Assembly (NCBI GenBank): GCA_010027395.1
Contig: RGVD01000001.1
Span: forward strand, 1 to 37,607
Length of the DNA: 37,607 nucleotides
Source of the DNA: Bacteroidota bacterium
Lineage (GTDB): Bacteria; Bacteroidota; Bacteroidia; UKL13-3
Reading direction: 5' to 3'
Shown here: piece after piece, positions 17,538-26,693 of the stretch
Layout: each line of letters starts with the position of its first letter
How positions within the stretch are numbered: position 1 is the stretch's first letter
The notes under the pieces: model-generated
Seen by the model: only the letters and a program-made list of their open reading frames with translations
The model's database searches: none
What the model was told of the DNA's origin: nothing
Translations under genes and position numbers: made by a program

Positions 17538-17569
17538 AAAAGCTTTCTGTTTCAGAAAGCTTTTTTTTT
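17538..17569 (+). terminator. Rho-independent terminator of rpsT
   Basis: A 12-bp perfect stem (17538-17549 with 17553-17564) with a TTT loop is followed by a T-run to 17569, about 20 nt after the rpsT stop. Confidence 0.9.
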
Positions 17570-17675
17570 GTTCAAGAATTAACAACCAAATTCTATTAAA
17601 ACTTTCATAAAAAGGGGCATTAAGAAAAAATTTAGAAATCCAATACCTATTTTTGAATCATAAAAAATCATTATT

Positions 17676-20600
17676 ATGAAAAACAAATACATAAGCTATA
17701 TGCAAAAGCATCTTATAAAATTGCTTTTACTATTGCCTTTTTTCTTGGCAATGCCTAAAGCCAATGCATCCCATTTAACAGGTGGTGACATGAGTTATGA
17801 ATGCTTAGGCGGTGGACAATATAGAATAACTTTTAAAGTTTATCGTGACTGCCAAGGTATTCCTATGTGTAATTGCCCGGGTATGGCTGGTTGTAGCTTG
17901 ATAGGTGTTTCCGTCACAGGTGCAGATCCTTCGTGCGCAGGTGTAAGCTTTGGAAATATTACCATGACAGTGCAGCCTAGCAATGTGAGTGGATTTGATG
18001 TAATTCAATTATGTCGATCAGCAACCACCATTTGTACCAATTGTGGCACGCGTACACCGGGTTCTTATACGCCCGGTATTGAGGTGTATACCTTTACGGG
18101 TACGGTTAACCTTAATTCGGTAGCACCTGCTTCTTGCTGTAATGTTACAGTTGGATGGAGCGATTGCTGCCGTAACAATGCCATTACCAATCTTCAAAAC
18201 CCAAGCAGTTTATCTTATTTTGTGGGTGCCACCATTAATAGATGTGTGTGTAGCTCTGCCCCAACCTTTACCAACGACCCTGTGGCATTGGTTTGCGCTG
18301 GTCAAGAATTTACGTATAACTTAGGTGCTGTCGATCCAGATGGAGATTCATTAAGTTATGCCTTTGGATCATCCCAAACAGCAGCCAATACCTCTGCTCC
18401 TTATAAAACTCCATTTAATGCCACAACCTATCCATTTCCGTACAGTGGTGCACCTCTTATTAATCAACCACCACCATTTGGTTTAAACATAGATCCTGTA
18501 ACGGGTGATGTGCGTTTCATGCCAGTTCAAAATTTTGTATCTAACTTTGTAATCGAGGTAACCCAATGGAAATATTTGCCAGGAGGTGCTCCTTATAAAG
18601 TAGGGGTAACCCGAAGGGATATACAGTTTTATTGTAAAGCTGATTGCCCTCCAAACAACCCACCCAAATTTATAACATATAAAGAAACAGGGGAGTTTAT
18701 TGATTCTAAAAACGTTACCACAGTGCCTACGCCAAACCCTATACCTGGTAATTATTCGCCTAAGATAAGTTGGTCTGTTTGTGCTAAAAGTCAATTGTGT
18801 TTTATTATTGAAGCCAGAGATGATGAAGAAACGCAAGATACCACGGATATGGCTTGGAATTCGCCATCCAATATTGTGAACAATGGAATTGCAACCTTTC
18901 AACCCACCTATCCTCGCTATGTATATCCAAACTCAAACGATCATATTGGGGTAATTAAATACGATAGATGGAAATTTTGTTGGACACCCAATGTAACCGC
19001 TTATACGCCTACCATGAGGCCATACTATTTTTCGGTTTCAGCCAGAGATAGAGCATGTCCTGTGCCAGCGCGAACCTTTAAAACCTTTGCTATTACAGTA
19101 AATCAAACACCTGATGCTACCATTGCAGTAGATTATTTTAAATGCGGTACTTATCGTTTCAAATATACCGTAACCCCAGCCACAGCCAATGTAACACTTA
19201 ATGATGCATACACAAGGTGGTATGTAGAAACTGATCCGGGTTCAGGAAATTATGTAGAGAAAATGCCTGATGCTAGTAACAAATTTACGATGACTACCAC
19301 CTTTAAAAAAGGTGGAAAGTATAATGTATACATGCGATTATCATCTATGCCACCACCAGCGCCTTCTGGCTGCCCTAATGATAAAATCCCTTTTGTAGTA
19401 ACCGTGCCAGACCCTGTTAGTGTTGATCCACCTGCTGCAGCTTATAATTGTTTTGGTTCTTCAGTAAAGGTTAACTCTAATGGACATTTTGGTTTGCCAG
19501 GTGCCAATAGGTTTGAATATTTCCAATTGGTTGGAACAACTTATACATCTGTTCGAGGTAAAAGTTTTGATTCAACAGCCACCATTACACCTCCTACCTC
19601 TTCTAACCCACCGTACAATACCAGTTATATGGTGAAAATTACTGAACCTACTCAAAATTGTGTTGATTCAGCCTTTTTTACAATAGCTACCAAGCCATTG
19701 CCATCTAAGGATTTATTTCCTGAGATTCGTATTTGTCAATCAACAGATACCACTTTTTGGGCAGATGGTGCAAACAAAACTACACCAGCAAATTCTTTTT
19801 ATAAGTGGTATAAATATGTAAAAATAGGAGGGGTGAGAGATACTTTTCCTTTTACACCTTCAAAAACACCAGTTTCAGCCAATAGTTTACCTGTAACCTA
19901 CAAAGATTCGGGTGATTTTATGTTAATTAAAACAGATGCCTTTGGCTGTAAAGTAGTGGATAAAACCACCTTGGATGTAAATAGTTTTCCAATAAAAGGT
20001 GGAGCTGGTCAAAACGCATGTTTAAATGATCCACCACTTGTTATGGAGGCTGTGGTTCCTGTGGGTGCAACTGTTTCAAATATCAGGTGGTATGAGGTAA
20101 ATACACCTTCTGTTACGCTTTCAACTACTACAAGCTTTACGATACCTACCAATGTTTTGGGTAAAAAGAAATATGTTATTTCAAGCAATACTGTTTTTGC
20201 TGGTGTGGCATGTCCTGCTAGCGATACCATAACCGCTGAGATATCGGCACAGCCTATATTAAACCCTATAACACCTTATACCATTTGTAACAATGTTCCT
20301 AGTGTTTATTTCCCAAAAATAACTTCATCAAATAAGTTTATTGGTAATGTTGTTTGGAGTTACCCGCTCTTTCCTGCTGCTATCTCTGGAAATCAATTTA
20401 ATGTTTCAAAAATACCAACACCACCTAGCACAAATACCGCTTATGGTGATTATATAGATTTATTGGCTTACGATACATTTGGTTGTACGGTAGCCGGTAA
20501 AATGTTAGTGGCTATTTTTCCAGCACCTATTGTTACAGTAGGGCCTCAAAAAATCATTTGCGATTACGATAAACCATTTTCATTACGACCAATGTCTGCT

Positions 20601-22664
20601 CCTTTTAATATAGATGCAAAATTTGAAGACAGGTGGTATGGCAGAGGAATTGATTCGGTAATTAATGGTATAAAAGTAATTGGTACTATTAATGAGTATT
20701 TCTTCAATCCTCAAAGGGCTGATGTTAGAAAAGCAAATCCTAAAGATACCAATATTATTACCTATGAGTTTACTAAGTTATATGAAAGTCCTTCAGGTTA
20801 TGTTGTGCAATTACCAGCTTCAGTGGGTCCAGCTGTGGCAGGCCCAGCAGATGGTTGTCCATGTAAGGATACTATTATTTTTGAAGTAGTAAAAACACCT
20901 AAAGTATCTGTTTCTGCGGGCAAACCAGTTTGTAAAAGTGATTTGCCAATTAATTTAAATGTACAATTTAATGCAAAAACTGAAGCTCTCGACCCAACCA
21001 CAACCAAATGGTCTTTTGCTCCGCCTAATCAAAAACTAAAGGCCATACTTGCTCCGGATTCCAATATGTTTGATCCAAGAAGTTCGGATATTGTGGTTGC
21101 TGTTGGTGCCCAAGCTACTTACAAACTAAATTATACTGATGTATCAACAGGTTGTATAGCCACCACTAGCGCCAATATTACGGTAAACGGTCCTCCTCAA
21201 GTAAAATTATCATTGAATGATCCAGCACAAAATATAGTTTGTCAATCAGAAGGAAAAGTTTTAATTGATATGCAACCAACTCCTGCAAGTTATTCGGGAG
21301 GAACCTCTGTTGGAACTTATACAGGTGAAGATGTGAATAAACCTATACCTATCTTATTATCTTCACTTTCATTAGATGCATCTAAAACCCAAATGGAATT
21401 TAATATGTCTGACCCTGAAGTGAAGGAGACAACTTATAAGTTCAGGTACACCTATGCAAACAGTCTTGGCTGTATAAATTCTGATTCTCTTACCATTGAT
21501 GTGCAAGCCCCACCTCAAATCACCATTTTCGATGATATTTCAGTTTGTTCTTATGATACAAAATTGAACCTTACAACTCAGTTTATACCTCGCTTGCCTT
21601 ATGGAATGGAATGGAATACAAATGGTACAGGAACTATTGCTGATGATAAGGCTCCAAATACTACTTACACAATTACGCCAGATGATATAGCTCAAGGAGG
21701 CATTACTTTTACTGCCAATAGTACCATTTCTCTTCCTAATAGAGAATGTGCCGCGGCCACTGATGCTGCTACTGTTACGATTAATCCAAAACCAAAAGCA
21801 AGTTTTATATGTACAAGTTGTTCAGGATGTGTTAATCCTAGACAAAATCTTGTATTAAAACCTGTTTATCAAGCAGGCGATCCGGGATTAAATAATACCC
21901 AATATTTCTGGTATATTGATGGAAATTTGGACGCTTCAATGAACACGCCTACTGATATTTACGTGAATTCTTCCTTAACGCAAACCTACACTACAGCTGG
22001 TAATCATAAAGTGTTTCTTATAGTAAGTAGTGAAAAAGGTTGTGTAGACACTGCCACTTCTCAGACTGTGGAAGCTTATGCAACACCATTGCCGCAGTTT
22101 GAGCCAATGCCAAGGGTTAGAACAATTGCTAATCCTCGTTTCAATTTCAACAATAGCACTTCATTTGGTTCGCCATTAACTTATTTATGGAATTTAGGAA
22201 ATGACCCTAGTACAAAATTGCCTAGAACATCAACTGAAATTAGTCCTCAAAATGTAAAATTTGCTCCAGAGTTATCTGCGATTAGAGTTTATCTTCGTGC
22301 AACCAGTGACAAAGGTTGTAGTGATACTGTAAGTGATGAGATTAGAATTAATCCTGATATTACAGTGTTTGTGCCAACTGTGTTTTCTCCAAGTTCAACC
22401 TTAAATGATCCAAATTGTTCTGGAGATTGTAACAGGTCGTTTAAAGTGGTGGCTGACGGTTTCGAAAGTATAGAGATTTTTGTTTTTAATCGTTGGGGAC
22501 AGAAAGTTTTCGAAACAAGAGATGTAAATGTGGGTTGGAATGGAACAATTTCGAACAACAATACAGACATGTGCCCACAAGATGCTTATATTTATCAAGT
22601 AAATGCAACCAGCTTTAGTGGTAAAACTTATCAGTATAGTGGTTCGATTACCCTACTTAGATAG
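17676..22664 (+). CDS. Giant T9SS-secreted protein with gliding-motility-type C-terminal domain
   Basis: 1662 residues. A signal peptide (about 1-31, ending in KANA) is followed by an N-terminal module starting SHLTGGDMSYECLGGGQYR that is rich in cysteine (MCNCPGMAGC, NCGTRT, SDCCRNN). A long series of Ig/PKD-like beta modules follows. Examples are a cadherin-like stretch near 215-300 (VDPDGDSLSYAFG), a Cys-rich motif CTSCSGCVNPR near 1380, and PKD-like folds near 1390-1550. The final 95 residues (FVPTVFSPSS, FNRWGQKVFET, GWNG, YIYQV) are a type-B T9SS sorting domain (CHU_C type). It should cross the outer membrane by T9SS and act at the surface as an adhesin or gliding-related protein; the ligand is unknown. 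TATTTTTG at 17648-17655 is a likely -7 element. Confidence 0.92.
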   Translation: MKNKYISYMQKHLIKLLLLLPFFLAMPKANASHLTGGDMSYECLGGGQYRITFKVYRDCQGIPMCNCPGMAGCSLIGVSVTGADPSCAGVSFGNITMTVQPSNVSGFDVIQLCRSATTICTNCGTRTPGSYTPGIEVYTFTGTVNLNSVAPASCCNVTVGWSDCCRNNAITNLQNPSSLSYFVGATINRCVCSSAPTFTNDPVALVCAGQEFTYNLGAVDPDGDSLSYAFGSSQTAANTSAPYKTPFNATTYPFPYSGAPLINQPPPFGLNIDPVTGDVRFMPVQNFVSNFVIEVTQWKYLPGGAPYKVGVTRRDIQFYCKADCPPNNPPKFITYKETGEFIDSKNVTTVPTPNPIPGNYSPKISWSVCAKSQLCFIIEARDDEETQDTTDMAWNSPSNIVNNGIATFQPTYPRYVYPNSNDHIGVIKYDRWKFCWTPNVTAYTPTMRPYYFSVSARDRACPVPARTFKTFAITVNQTPDATIAVDYFKCGTYRFKYTVTPATANVTLNDAYTRWYVETDPGSGNYVEKMPDASNKFTMTTTFKKGGKYNVYMRLSSMPPPAPSGCPNDKIPFVVTVPDPVSVDPPAAAYNCFGSSVKVNSNGHFGLPGANRFEYFQLVGTTYTSVRGKSFDSTATITPPTSSNPPYNTSYMVKITEPTQNCVDSAFFTIATKPLPSKDLFPEIRICQSTDTTFWADGANKTTPANSFYKWYKYVKIGGVRDTFPFTPSKTPVSANSLPVTYKDSGDFMLIKTDAFGCKVVDKTTLDVNSFPIKGGAGQNACLNDPPLVMEAVVPVGATVSNIRWYEVNTPSVTLSTTTSFTIPTNVLGKKKYVISSNTVFAGVACPASDTITAEISAQPILNPITPYTICNNVPSVYFPKITSSNKFIGNVVWSYPLFPAAISGNQFNVSKIPTPPSTNTAYGDYIDLLAYDTFGCTVAGKMLVAIFPAPIVTVGPQKIICDYDKPFSLRPMSAPFNIDAKFEDRWYGRGIDSVINGIKVIGTINEYFFNPQRADVRKANPKDTNIITYEFTKLYESPSGYVVQLPASVGPAVAGPADGCPCKDTIIFEVVKTPKVSVSAGKPVCKSDLPINLNVQFNAKTEALDPTTTKWSFAPPNQKLKAILAPDSNMFDPRSSDIVVAVGAQATYKLNYTDVSTGCIATTSANITVNGPPQVKLSLNDPAQNIVCQSEGKVLIDMQPTPASYSGGTSVGTYTGEDVNKPIPILLSSLSLDASKTQMEFNMSDPEVKETTYKFRYTYANSLGCINSDSLTIDVQAPPQITIFDDISVCSYDTKLNLTTQFIPRLPYGMEWNTNGTGTIADDKAPNTTYTITPDDIAQGGITFTANSTISLPNRECAAATDAATVTINPKPKASFICTSCSGCVNPRQNLVLKPVYQAGDPGLNNTQYFWYIDGNLDASMNTPTDIYVNSSLTQTYTTAGNHKVFLIVSSEKGCVDTATSQTVEAYATPLPQFEPMPRVRTIANPRFNFNNSTSFGSPLTYLWNLGNDPSTKLPRTSTEISPQNVKFAPELSAIRVYLRATSDKGCSDTVSDEIRINPDITVFVPTVFSPSSTLNDPNCSGDCNRSFKVVADGFESIEIFVFNRWGQKVFETRDVNVGWNGTISNNNTDMCPQDAYIYQVNATSFSGKTYQYSGSITLLR

Positions 22665-22684
22665 TACGATTTAAACTACATTGA

Positions 22685-22718
22685 GAAGCCATATCTGTAA
22701 AAAGATATGGCTTCTTTT
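22685..22718 (+). terminator. Rho-independent terminator of the giant T9SS cargo gene
   Basis: A 12-bp stem, GAAGCCATATCT (22685-22696) with AGATATGGCTTC (22703-22714), a 6-nt loop and a TTTT tail, 20 nt after the stop. Confidence 0.88.
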
Positions 22719-22719
22719 G

Positions 22720-22749
22720 TTTGGTAATGCTTGCTTTTTAATATACTTG
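22720..22749 (+). promoter_or_regulatory. pyrH promoter
   Basis: -33 TTTG at 22720-22723, an 18-nt spacer and -7 TATACTTG at 22742-22749 (one mismatch to TAnnTTTG). It sits between the upstream terminator and the pyrH ATG at 22769, giving a leader of only about 12 nt. Confidence 0.6.
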
Positions 22750-22768
22750 CACATCAAAATTTATTTTT

Positions 22769-23476
22769 ATGAAATATAAACGCGTGCTTCTTAAACTTAG
22801 TGGTGAAGCCCTTATGGGTGAAAAAAGCTATGGTATCGACCCGAAAATTCTTGAGCAATATGCGAGGGATGTAAAAAAGGTAATAGACCAAGGGGTGCAA
22901 GTAGCAGTTGTTATAGGTGGTGGAAATATTTTCAGAGGAGTTCAAGGTGTAAGTGGTGGCATAGTGGATAGGGCCCAAGGAGATTATATGGGTATGCTTG
23001 CCACTGTTATTAACGCCATGGCACTTCAAGGTGCTTTTGAAAAATATGGTATGAAAACACGTTTGCTTTCTGCCATTAAAATGGAGCAAATATGTGAACC
23101 ATTTATTAGAAGGCGTGCCATGAGACATTTGGAAAAAGGTCGAATTGTTATTTTTGGAGCAGGTACAGGAAATCCTTATTTTACAACAGATTCAGCCGCT
23201 TCGTTGCGCGCTGTAGAGATAGAAGCGGATTTGGTTTTAAAAGGCACTCGTGTAGATGGTATTTACACCGCTGATCCAGAGAAAGACCCAAATGCTAGAC
23301 GCTTTGATAAAATTAGTTTTTCTGAAGTATATGAAAGAGGATTAAATGTGATGGATTTAACAGCCATAACGTTATGCCAAGAAAACAACTTACCTATTGT
23401 TGTTTTTGATATGAACAAAGAAGGTAATTTCCTCCGTGTTTGTGAGGGTGAAGACGTTGGAACTTTAGTCTGCTAA
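22769..23476 (+). CDS. pyrH: UMP kinase
   Basis: 235 residues of the amino-acid-kinase fold. It converts UMP to UDP with ATP in pyrimidine nucleotide synthesis and acts as a hexamer. Landmarks are KRVLLKLSGEAL at the start, the glycine-rich VVIGGGNIFRG, GTGNPYFTTDSAASLRA (the UMP-binding region), KGTRVDGIYTADP and ENNLPIVVF. It appears complete and normal in length. ATG 22769 is the only sensible start. It follows the terminator of the giant cargo gene and has its own promoter. Confidence 0.96.
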   Translation: MKYKRVLLKLSGEALMGEKSYGIDPKILEQYARDVKKVIDQGVQVAVVIGGGNIFRGVQGVSGGIVDRAQGDYMGMLATVINAMALQGAFEKYGMKTRLLSAIKMEQICEPFIRRRAMRHLEKGRIVIFGAGTGNPYFTTDSAASLRAVEIEADLVLKGTRVDGIYTADPEKDPNARRFDKISFSEVYERGLNVMDLTAITLCQENNLPIVVFDMNKEGNFLRVCEGEDVGTLVC

Positions 23477-23577
23477 TTAGGACTTCCGTTTATGTATTAT
23501 TTAGTTTCGATAAATTTATTGCCTTCTGCTTTGGATGGTAAAATTTTATAAATTACACCAATTTTAAATCAAATTCA

Positions 23578-26052
23578 ATGAACAATTCATTCATCAAAAA
23601 AGCCACTCCACATTTAATAGCTTTAGGCGCCATATTAATTGTAATTGCAGTTTATTTTATGCCTATGTTGGGCGGGAAAGTTCTTAAGCAATATGATGTG
23701 CTGCAATGGAAGGCAACTTACCAAGAGATTGCCGATTTTGAGCAACGCACCGGAGAAAGAACTTTTTGGACCAATAGTATTTTTGGGGGTATGCCAACCT
23801 ATTTGATTGGAGCATCTTACAAAGGAAATTTTACCGCTAACATTAGCTTCTATTTATCTAGCGTGCTCAAAAATCCTGCGGATACCATCTTTTTACTTTA
23901 TATCTGTTTTTATATACTGTTAATTAGCTTTGATGTTGCCCCAATGTTGGCCATTGTGGGCTCCTTAGCATTTGCTTTATCCAGCTTTAATTTTATAAAT
24001 TTAGATGCTGGGCATATAACCAAAGGAAATGCTATCGCTTTTATACCGCTCGTAATGGCTGGAATTAATATTTGTCTTAGGAAAAATAGACTGCTAGGTG
24101 CAGCATTAACTGGTATTGCAGTATCTTTTGAATTGGCTGCAGGCCATGTGCAGATAACCTATTATCTTATTTTTATAATTCTGGCTTGGGTCATAACTGA
24201 ATTTATTATTGCAATAAAATCAGGAAAATTACCTCATTTATTAATTTGTGGTTTGTATTTGGCTATTGCTGCTGCTATTGGCATTGGAACAAATATTACA
24301 GGTTTGCTTGCCACCGAAGAATATGGAAAATACAGTATTAGAGCTAAATCAGAATTAACCAAAACTGTTGGTGGCGAAAGTAATTCTGCCAATTCATCAG
24401 ATGGATTAGATAAAGATTATGCTTTAAGTTGGAGCAATGGAGTGGCCGAACCATTTACCTTAATGATTGCTAATTTTTATGGTGGAGCTTCAAGCGGTGA
24501 ATTATCAACTTCAAGTGAATCATATAAGGTTCTTAAAGAAAATGGAATTCCTAATCCAAAAGAGGCAATAAAACAATTGCCTGTATATTGGGGTGATCAA
24601 CCTTTTACAGCCGGTCCTATATATTATGGCAGCATCATTGTCTTTCTATTTGTATTTGGTATGTTTTTATTAAAAGGGTCTGAGAAATGGTGGATTTTCG
24701 CTGTAGCCATGATAGCTATATTCTTATCAATGGGTAAGAATTTCATGACTTTTACTGATTTATTTTTTAATTATTTTCCGTTATACAATAAGTTCCGTTC
24801 AGTTACCTTCATTCTTTGTATAGCCCAAGTAATGTTCCCTCTCCTAGCCATTCTTGCCATAAGAGATGCGAGCAATGGAACTAGAAAAAAGGAAGACATC
24901 TTGAAAGCCTTGAAATATTCAATGTATGTGGTAGGCGGAATTTGTTTGGTTTTTGCCATCATACCAGGAATGTTCTTCGATTTTACTTCTTTAAGTGATG
25001 AGAGAATGAGACAAAATTTCCCAGCTTTGGTTGATGCACTCGTAAAGGATAGAGAAAGTATGTTGCGAATAGATGCCATGCGCTCTCTTTTATTTATAGC
25101 AGCAGCTTTTGGTTTAATTTGGTATTCATTAGGCGAAAAATTGAAAAAGGAATATTTTATAATAGCACTTGGTCTAATTGTTACAATTGATTTGTGGCAA
25201 GTTGATAAGCGTTATTTAAATGATGGTGATTTTGAAAAGAAAAAAGCAGAAGCTGCAGTTGCTAAAACACCTTATGACGAAGTAATCTTACAAGATAAAG
25301 ACCCACATTACAGGGTTTTTAATACCACTACTGATTTTGATAAAGATGCCATTACGGCCTATTACCACAAATCTATTGGAGGGTATCATGGTGCCAAAAT
25401 GCGCAGGTACCAAGAGTTGATTGAATGGCAATTGGGCAGAAACAATATGGAGTGTGTTAATATGCTTAACGTGAAATATTTCATAGTAGCAGATAGCAGC
25501 AACCAAAAATACGTTCAGCAAAATCCATTTACCAATGGTAATGCTTGGTTTGTAAAGGACTATAAAATCGTTAACAATGCAGACGAAGAAATAGTGGCTT
25601 TAAATGAAGATAGGTCTAACCCTAATGCAGGCTTTAAATCAAAGCAAATAGCCATCATAGATAAGAGATTTGAGTCTGAGGTTAAAGGTTTAACTATACA
25701 GTATGACACTGCGGCAAGTATTGTTCTTACTAGCTATGCGCCTAATAAGCTTGCCTATCAAAGTAATGCAAGCAGCGCTCAATTGGCAATATTTTCTGAG
25801 ATATATTACGACAAAGGTTGGGATGCTTATATCGATGGTCAGTCAGTCTCTCACTTCCGAGCAGATTATGTATTAAGAGCAATGGCAGTGCCTGCTGGAA
25901 AACATACCATCGAATTTAAGTTTGAGCCTAAAACAATTGTTTTGGGTGAAAAAATTGCTTTAGCTAGTTCAGCCATACTGTATGGTTCTTTGATTATTAT
26001 TTTAGGATTGAGTTTCTTTAAATCCAAAAAAGAAAAATCAACCGACCAATAA
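23578..26052 (+). CDS. YfhO-family multi-pass membrane protein
   Basis: 824 residues with about twelve hydrophobic segments: the first at 10-32, most of the rest between residues of about 95 and 540, and the last near 795-815, followed by a Lys-rich tail. Two long soluble parts (about 32-95 and 545-790) face one side; the second has a beta-rich fold ending in a GWDAYIDGQ-type segment typical of the family. It resembles the YfhO glycosyltransferase-like proteins (GT-C-like topology) that Bacteroidota carry as single genes. The first loop carries an acidic stretch DVLQWKATYQE conserved in Bacteroidota relatives. Bacillus YfhO is linked to glycosylation of lipoteichoic acid; here the acceptor is unknown. 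Confidence 0.82.
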   Translation: MNNSFIKKATPHLIALGAILIVIAVYFMPMLGGKVLKQYDVLQWKATYQEIADFEQRTGERTFWTNSIFGGMPTYLIGASYKGNFTANISFYLSSVLKNPADTIFLLYICFYILLISFDVAPMLAIVGSLAFALSSFNFINLDAGHITKGNAIAFIPLVMAGINICLRKNRLLGAALTGIAVSFELAAGHVQITYYLIFIILAWVITEFIIAIKSGKLPHLLICGLYLAIAAAIGIGTNITGLLATEEYGKYSIRAKSELTKTVGGESNSANSSDGLDKDYALSWSNGVAEPFTLMIANFYGGASSGELSTSSESYKVLKENGIPNPKEAIKQLPVYWGDQPFTAGPIYYGSIIVFLFVFGMFLLKGSEKWWIFAVAMIAIFLSMGKNFMTFTDLFFNYFPLYNKFRSVTFILCIAQVMFPLLAILAIRDASNGTRKKEDILKALKYSMYVVGGICLVFAIIPGMFFDFTSLSDERMRQNFPALVDALVKDRESMLRIDAMRSLLFIAAAFGLIWYSLGEKLKKEYFIIALGLIVTIDLWQVDKRYLNDGDFEKKKAEAAVAKTPYDEVILQDKDPHYRVFNTTTDFDKDAITAYYHKSIGGYHGAKMRRYQELIEWQLGRNNMECVNMLNVKYFIVADSSNQKYVQQNPFTNGNAWFVKDYKIVNNADEEIVALNEDRSNPNAGFKSKQIAIIDKRFESEVKGLTIQYDTAASIVLTSYAPNKLAYQSNASSAQLAIFSEIYYDKGWDAYIDGQSVSHFRADYVLRAMAVPAGKHTIEFKFEPKTIVLGEKIALASSAILYGSLIIILGLSFFKSKKEKSTDQ

Positions 26053-26129
26053 TCGGACTAAATATTTTTTTACTTCCAAATATGAGTGCCATTCTGTCAA
26101 TGGCTTAATTTTTGGTAATTTCGAGTCAC

Positions 26130-26633
26130 ATGAGTACTTTACATCAATTGCCAGCACATTCACGTGTTTGGGTGTATGCTTCAGATAAACCTTTATGTTC
26201 ATCAATTTGTTATCAAATCAAATCGGAAGCAAAGCAATTTGCTGCTGAATGGATTTCTCACCAAAATCCTGTTAAGGCTGAAGCGGATGTGTTGTATAGT
26301 ACCTTTATCGTTTTTATGGTAGACGAAACTATGAATGAAGTAGGCGGCTGTAGCATTGACAAATCTTTTCAATTTGTCAAACAATTGGAAAAAAAATATG
26401 AACTCAATTTTTTTGACAGATTGAAAGTGCAACTATTATGGGAGGATGGAAGCGTTGCTTCAGTTAATAAATCTGAATTGCAAAGTCTTTATAATGAAGG
26501 TAAAATTAATGAATTAACAAAATCCTTCAACAATACTATTACCAATAAACATGAGTTTGATGCTAAATGGATCATCCCTTTAAAAGACCTTTGGATTTAC
26601 AAATCACTCAAACCATCACAAATTAGTATTTAA
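26130..26633 (+). CDS. Small conserved Bacteroidota protein of unknown function
   Basis: 167 residues from ATG 26130 (MSTLHQLPAHSRVW). The in-frame TTG at 26112 adds six residues without support. Recognisable features are SRVWVYASDKPL near the start, GGCSIDKSFQFVKQLEKKY in the middle and FDAKWIIPLKDLW near the end. Similar short proteins in Bacteroidota genomes are sometimes labelled ABC transporter ATPase, but there is no Walker A, signature or Walker B motif here, so that label is wrong. No signal peptide or membrane segment; probably cytoplasmic. It lies between the YfhO-like gene and ftsH. Confidence 0.75.
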   Translation: MSTLHQLPAHSRVWVYASDKPLCSSICYQIKSEAKQFAAEWISHQNPVKAEADVLYSTFIVFMVDETMNEVGGCSIDKSFQFVKQLEKKYELNFFDRLKVQLLWEDGSVASVNKSELQSLYNEGKINELTKSFNNTITNKHEFDAKWIIPLKDLWIYKSLKPSQISI

Positions 26634-26650
26634 GATACAGAAACAATTTG

Positions 26651-26658
26651 TAGATTTG
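26651..26658 (+). promoter_or_regulatory. -7 element of the ftsH promoter
   Basis: TAGATTTG fits TAnnTTTG and lies 35 nt before the ftsH ATG. No good -33 TTTG is visible at the right distance, so the promoter call is moderate. Confidence 0.4.
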
Positions 26659-26693
26659 AGACTTAACAATAATATAAACACTAAACAATATAA

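Noticed and set aside
22754..23128. 124-codon frame opposite pyrH
   Set aside because: pyrH is complete on the plus strand; the antisense frame has no domain signal.
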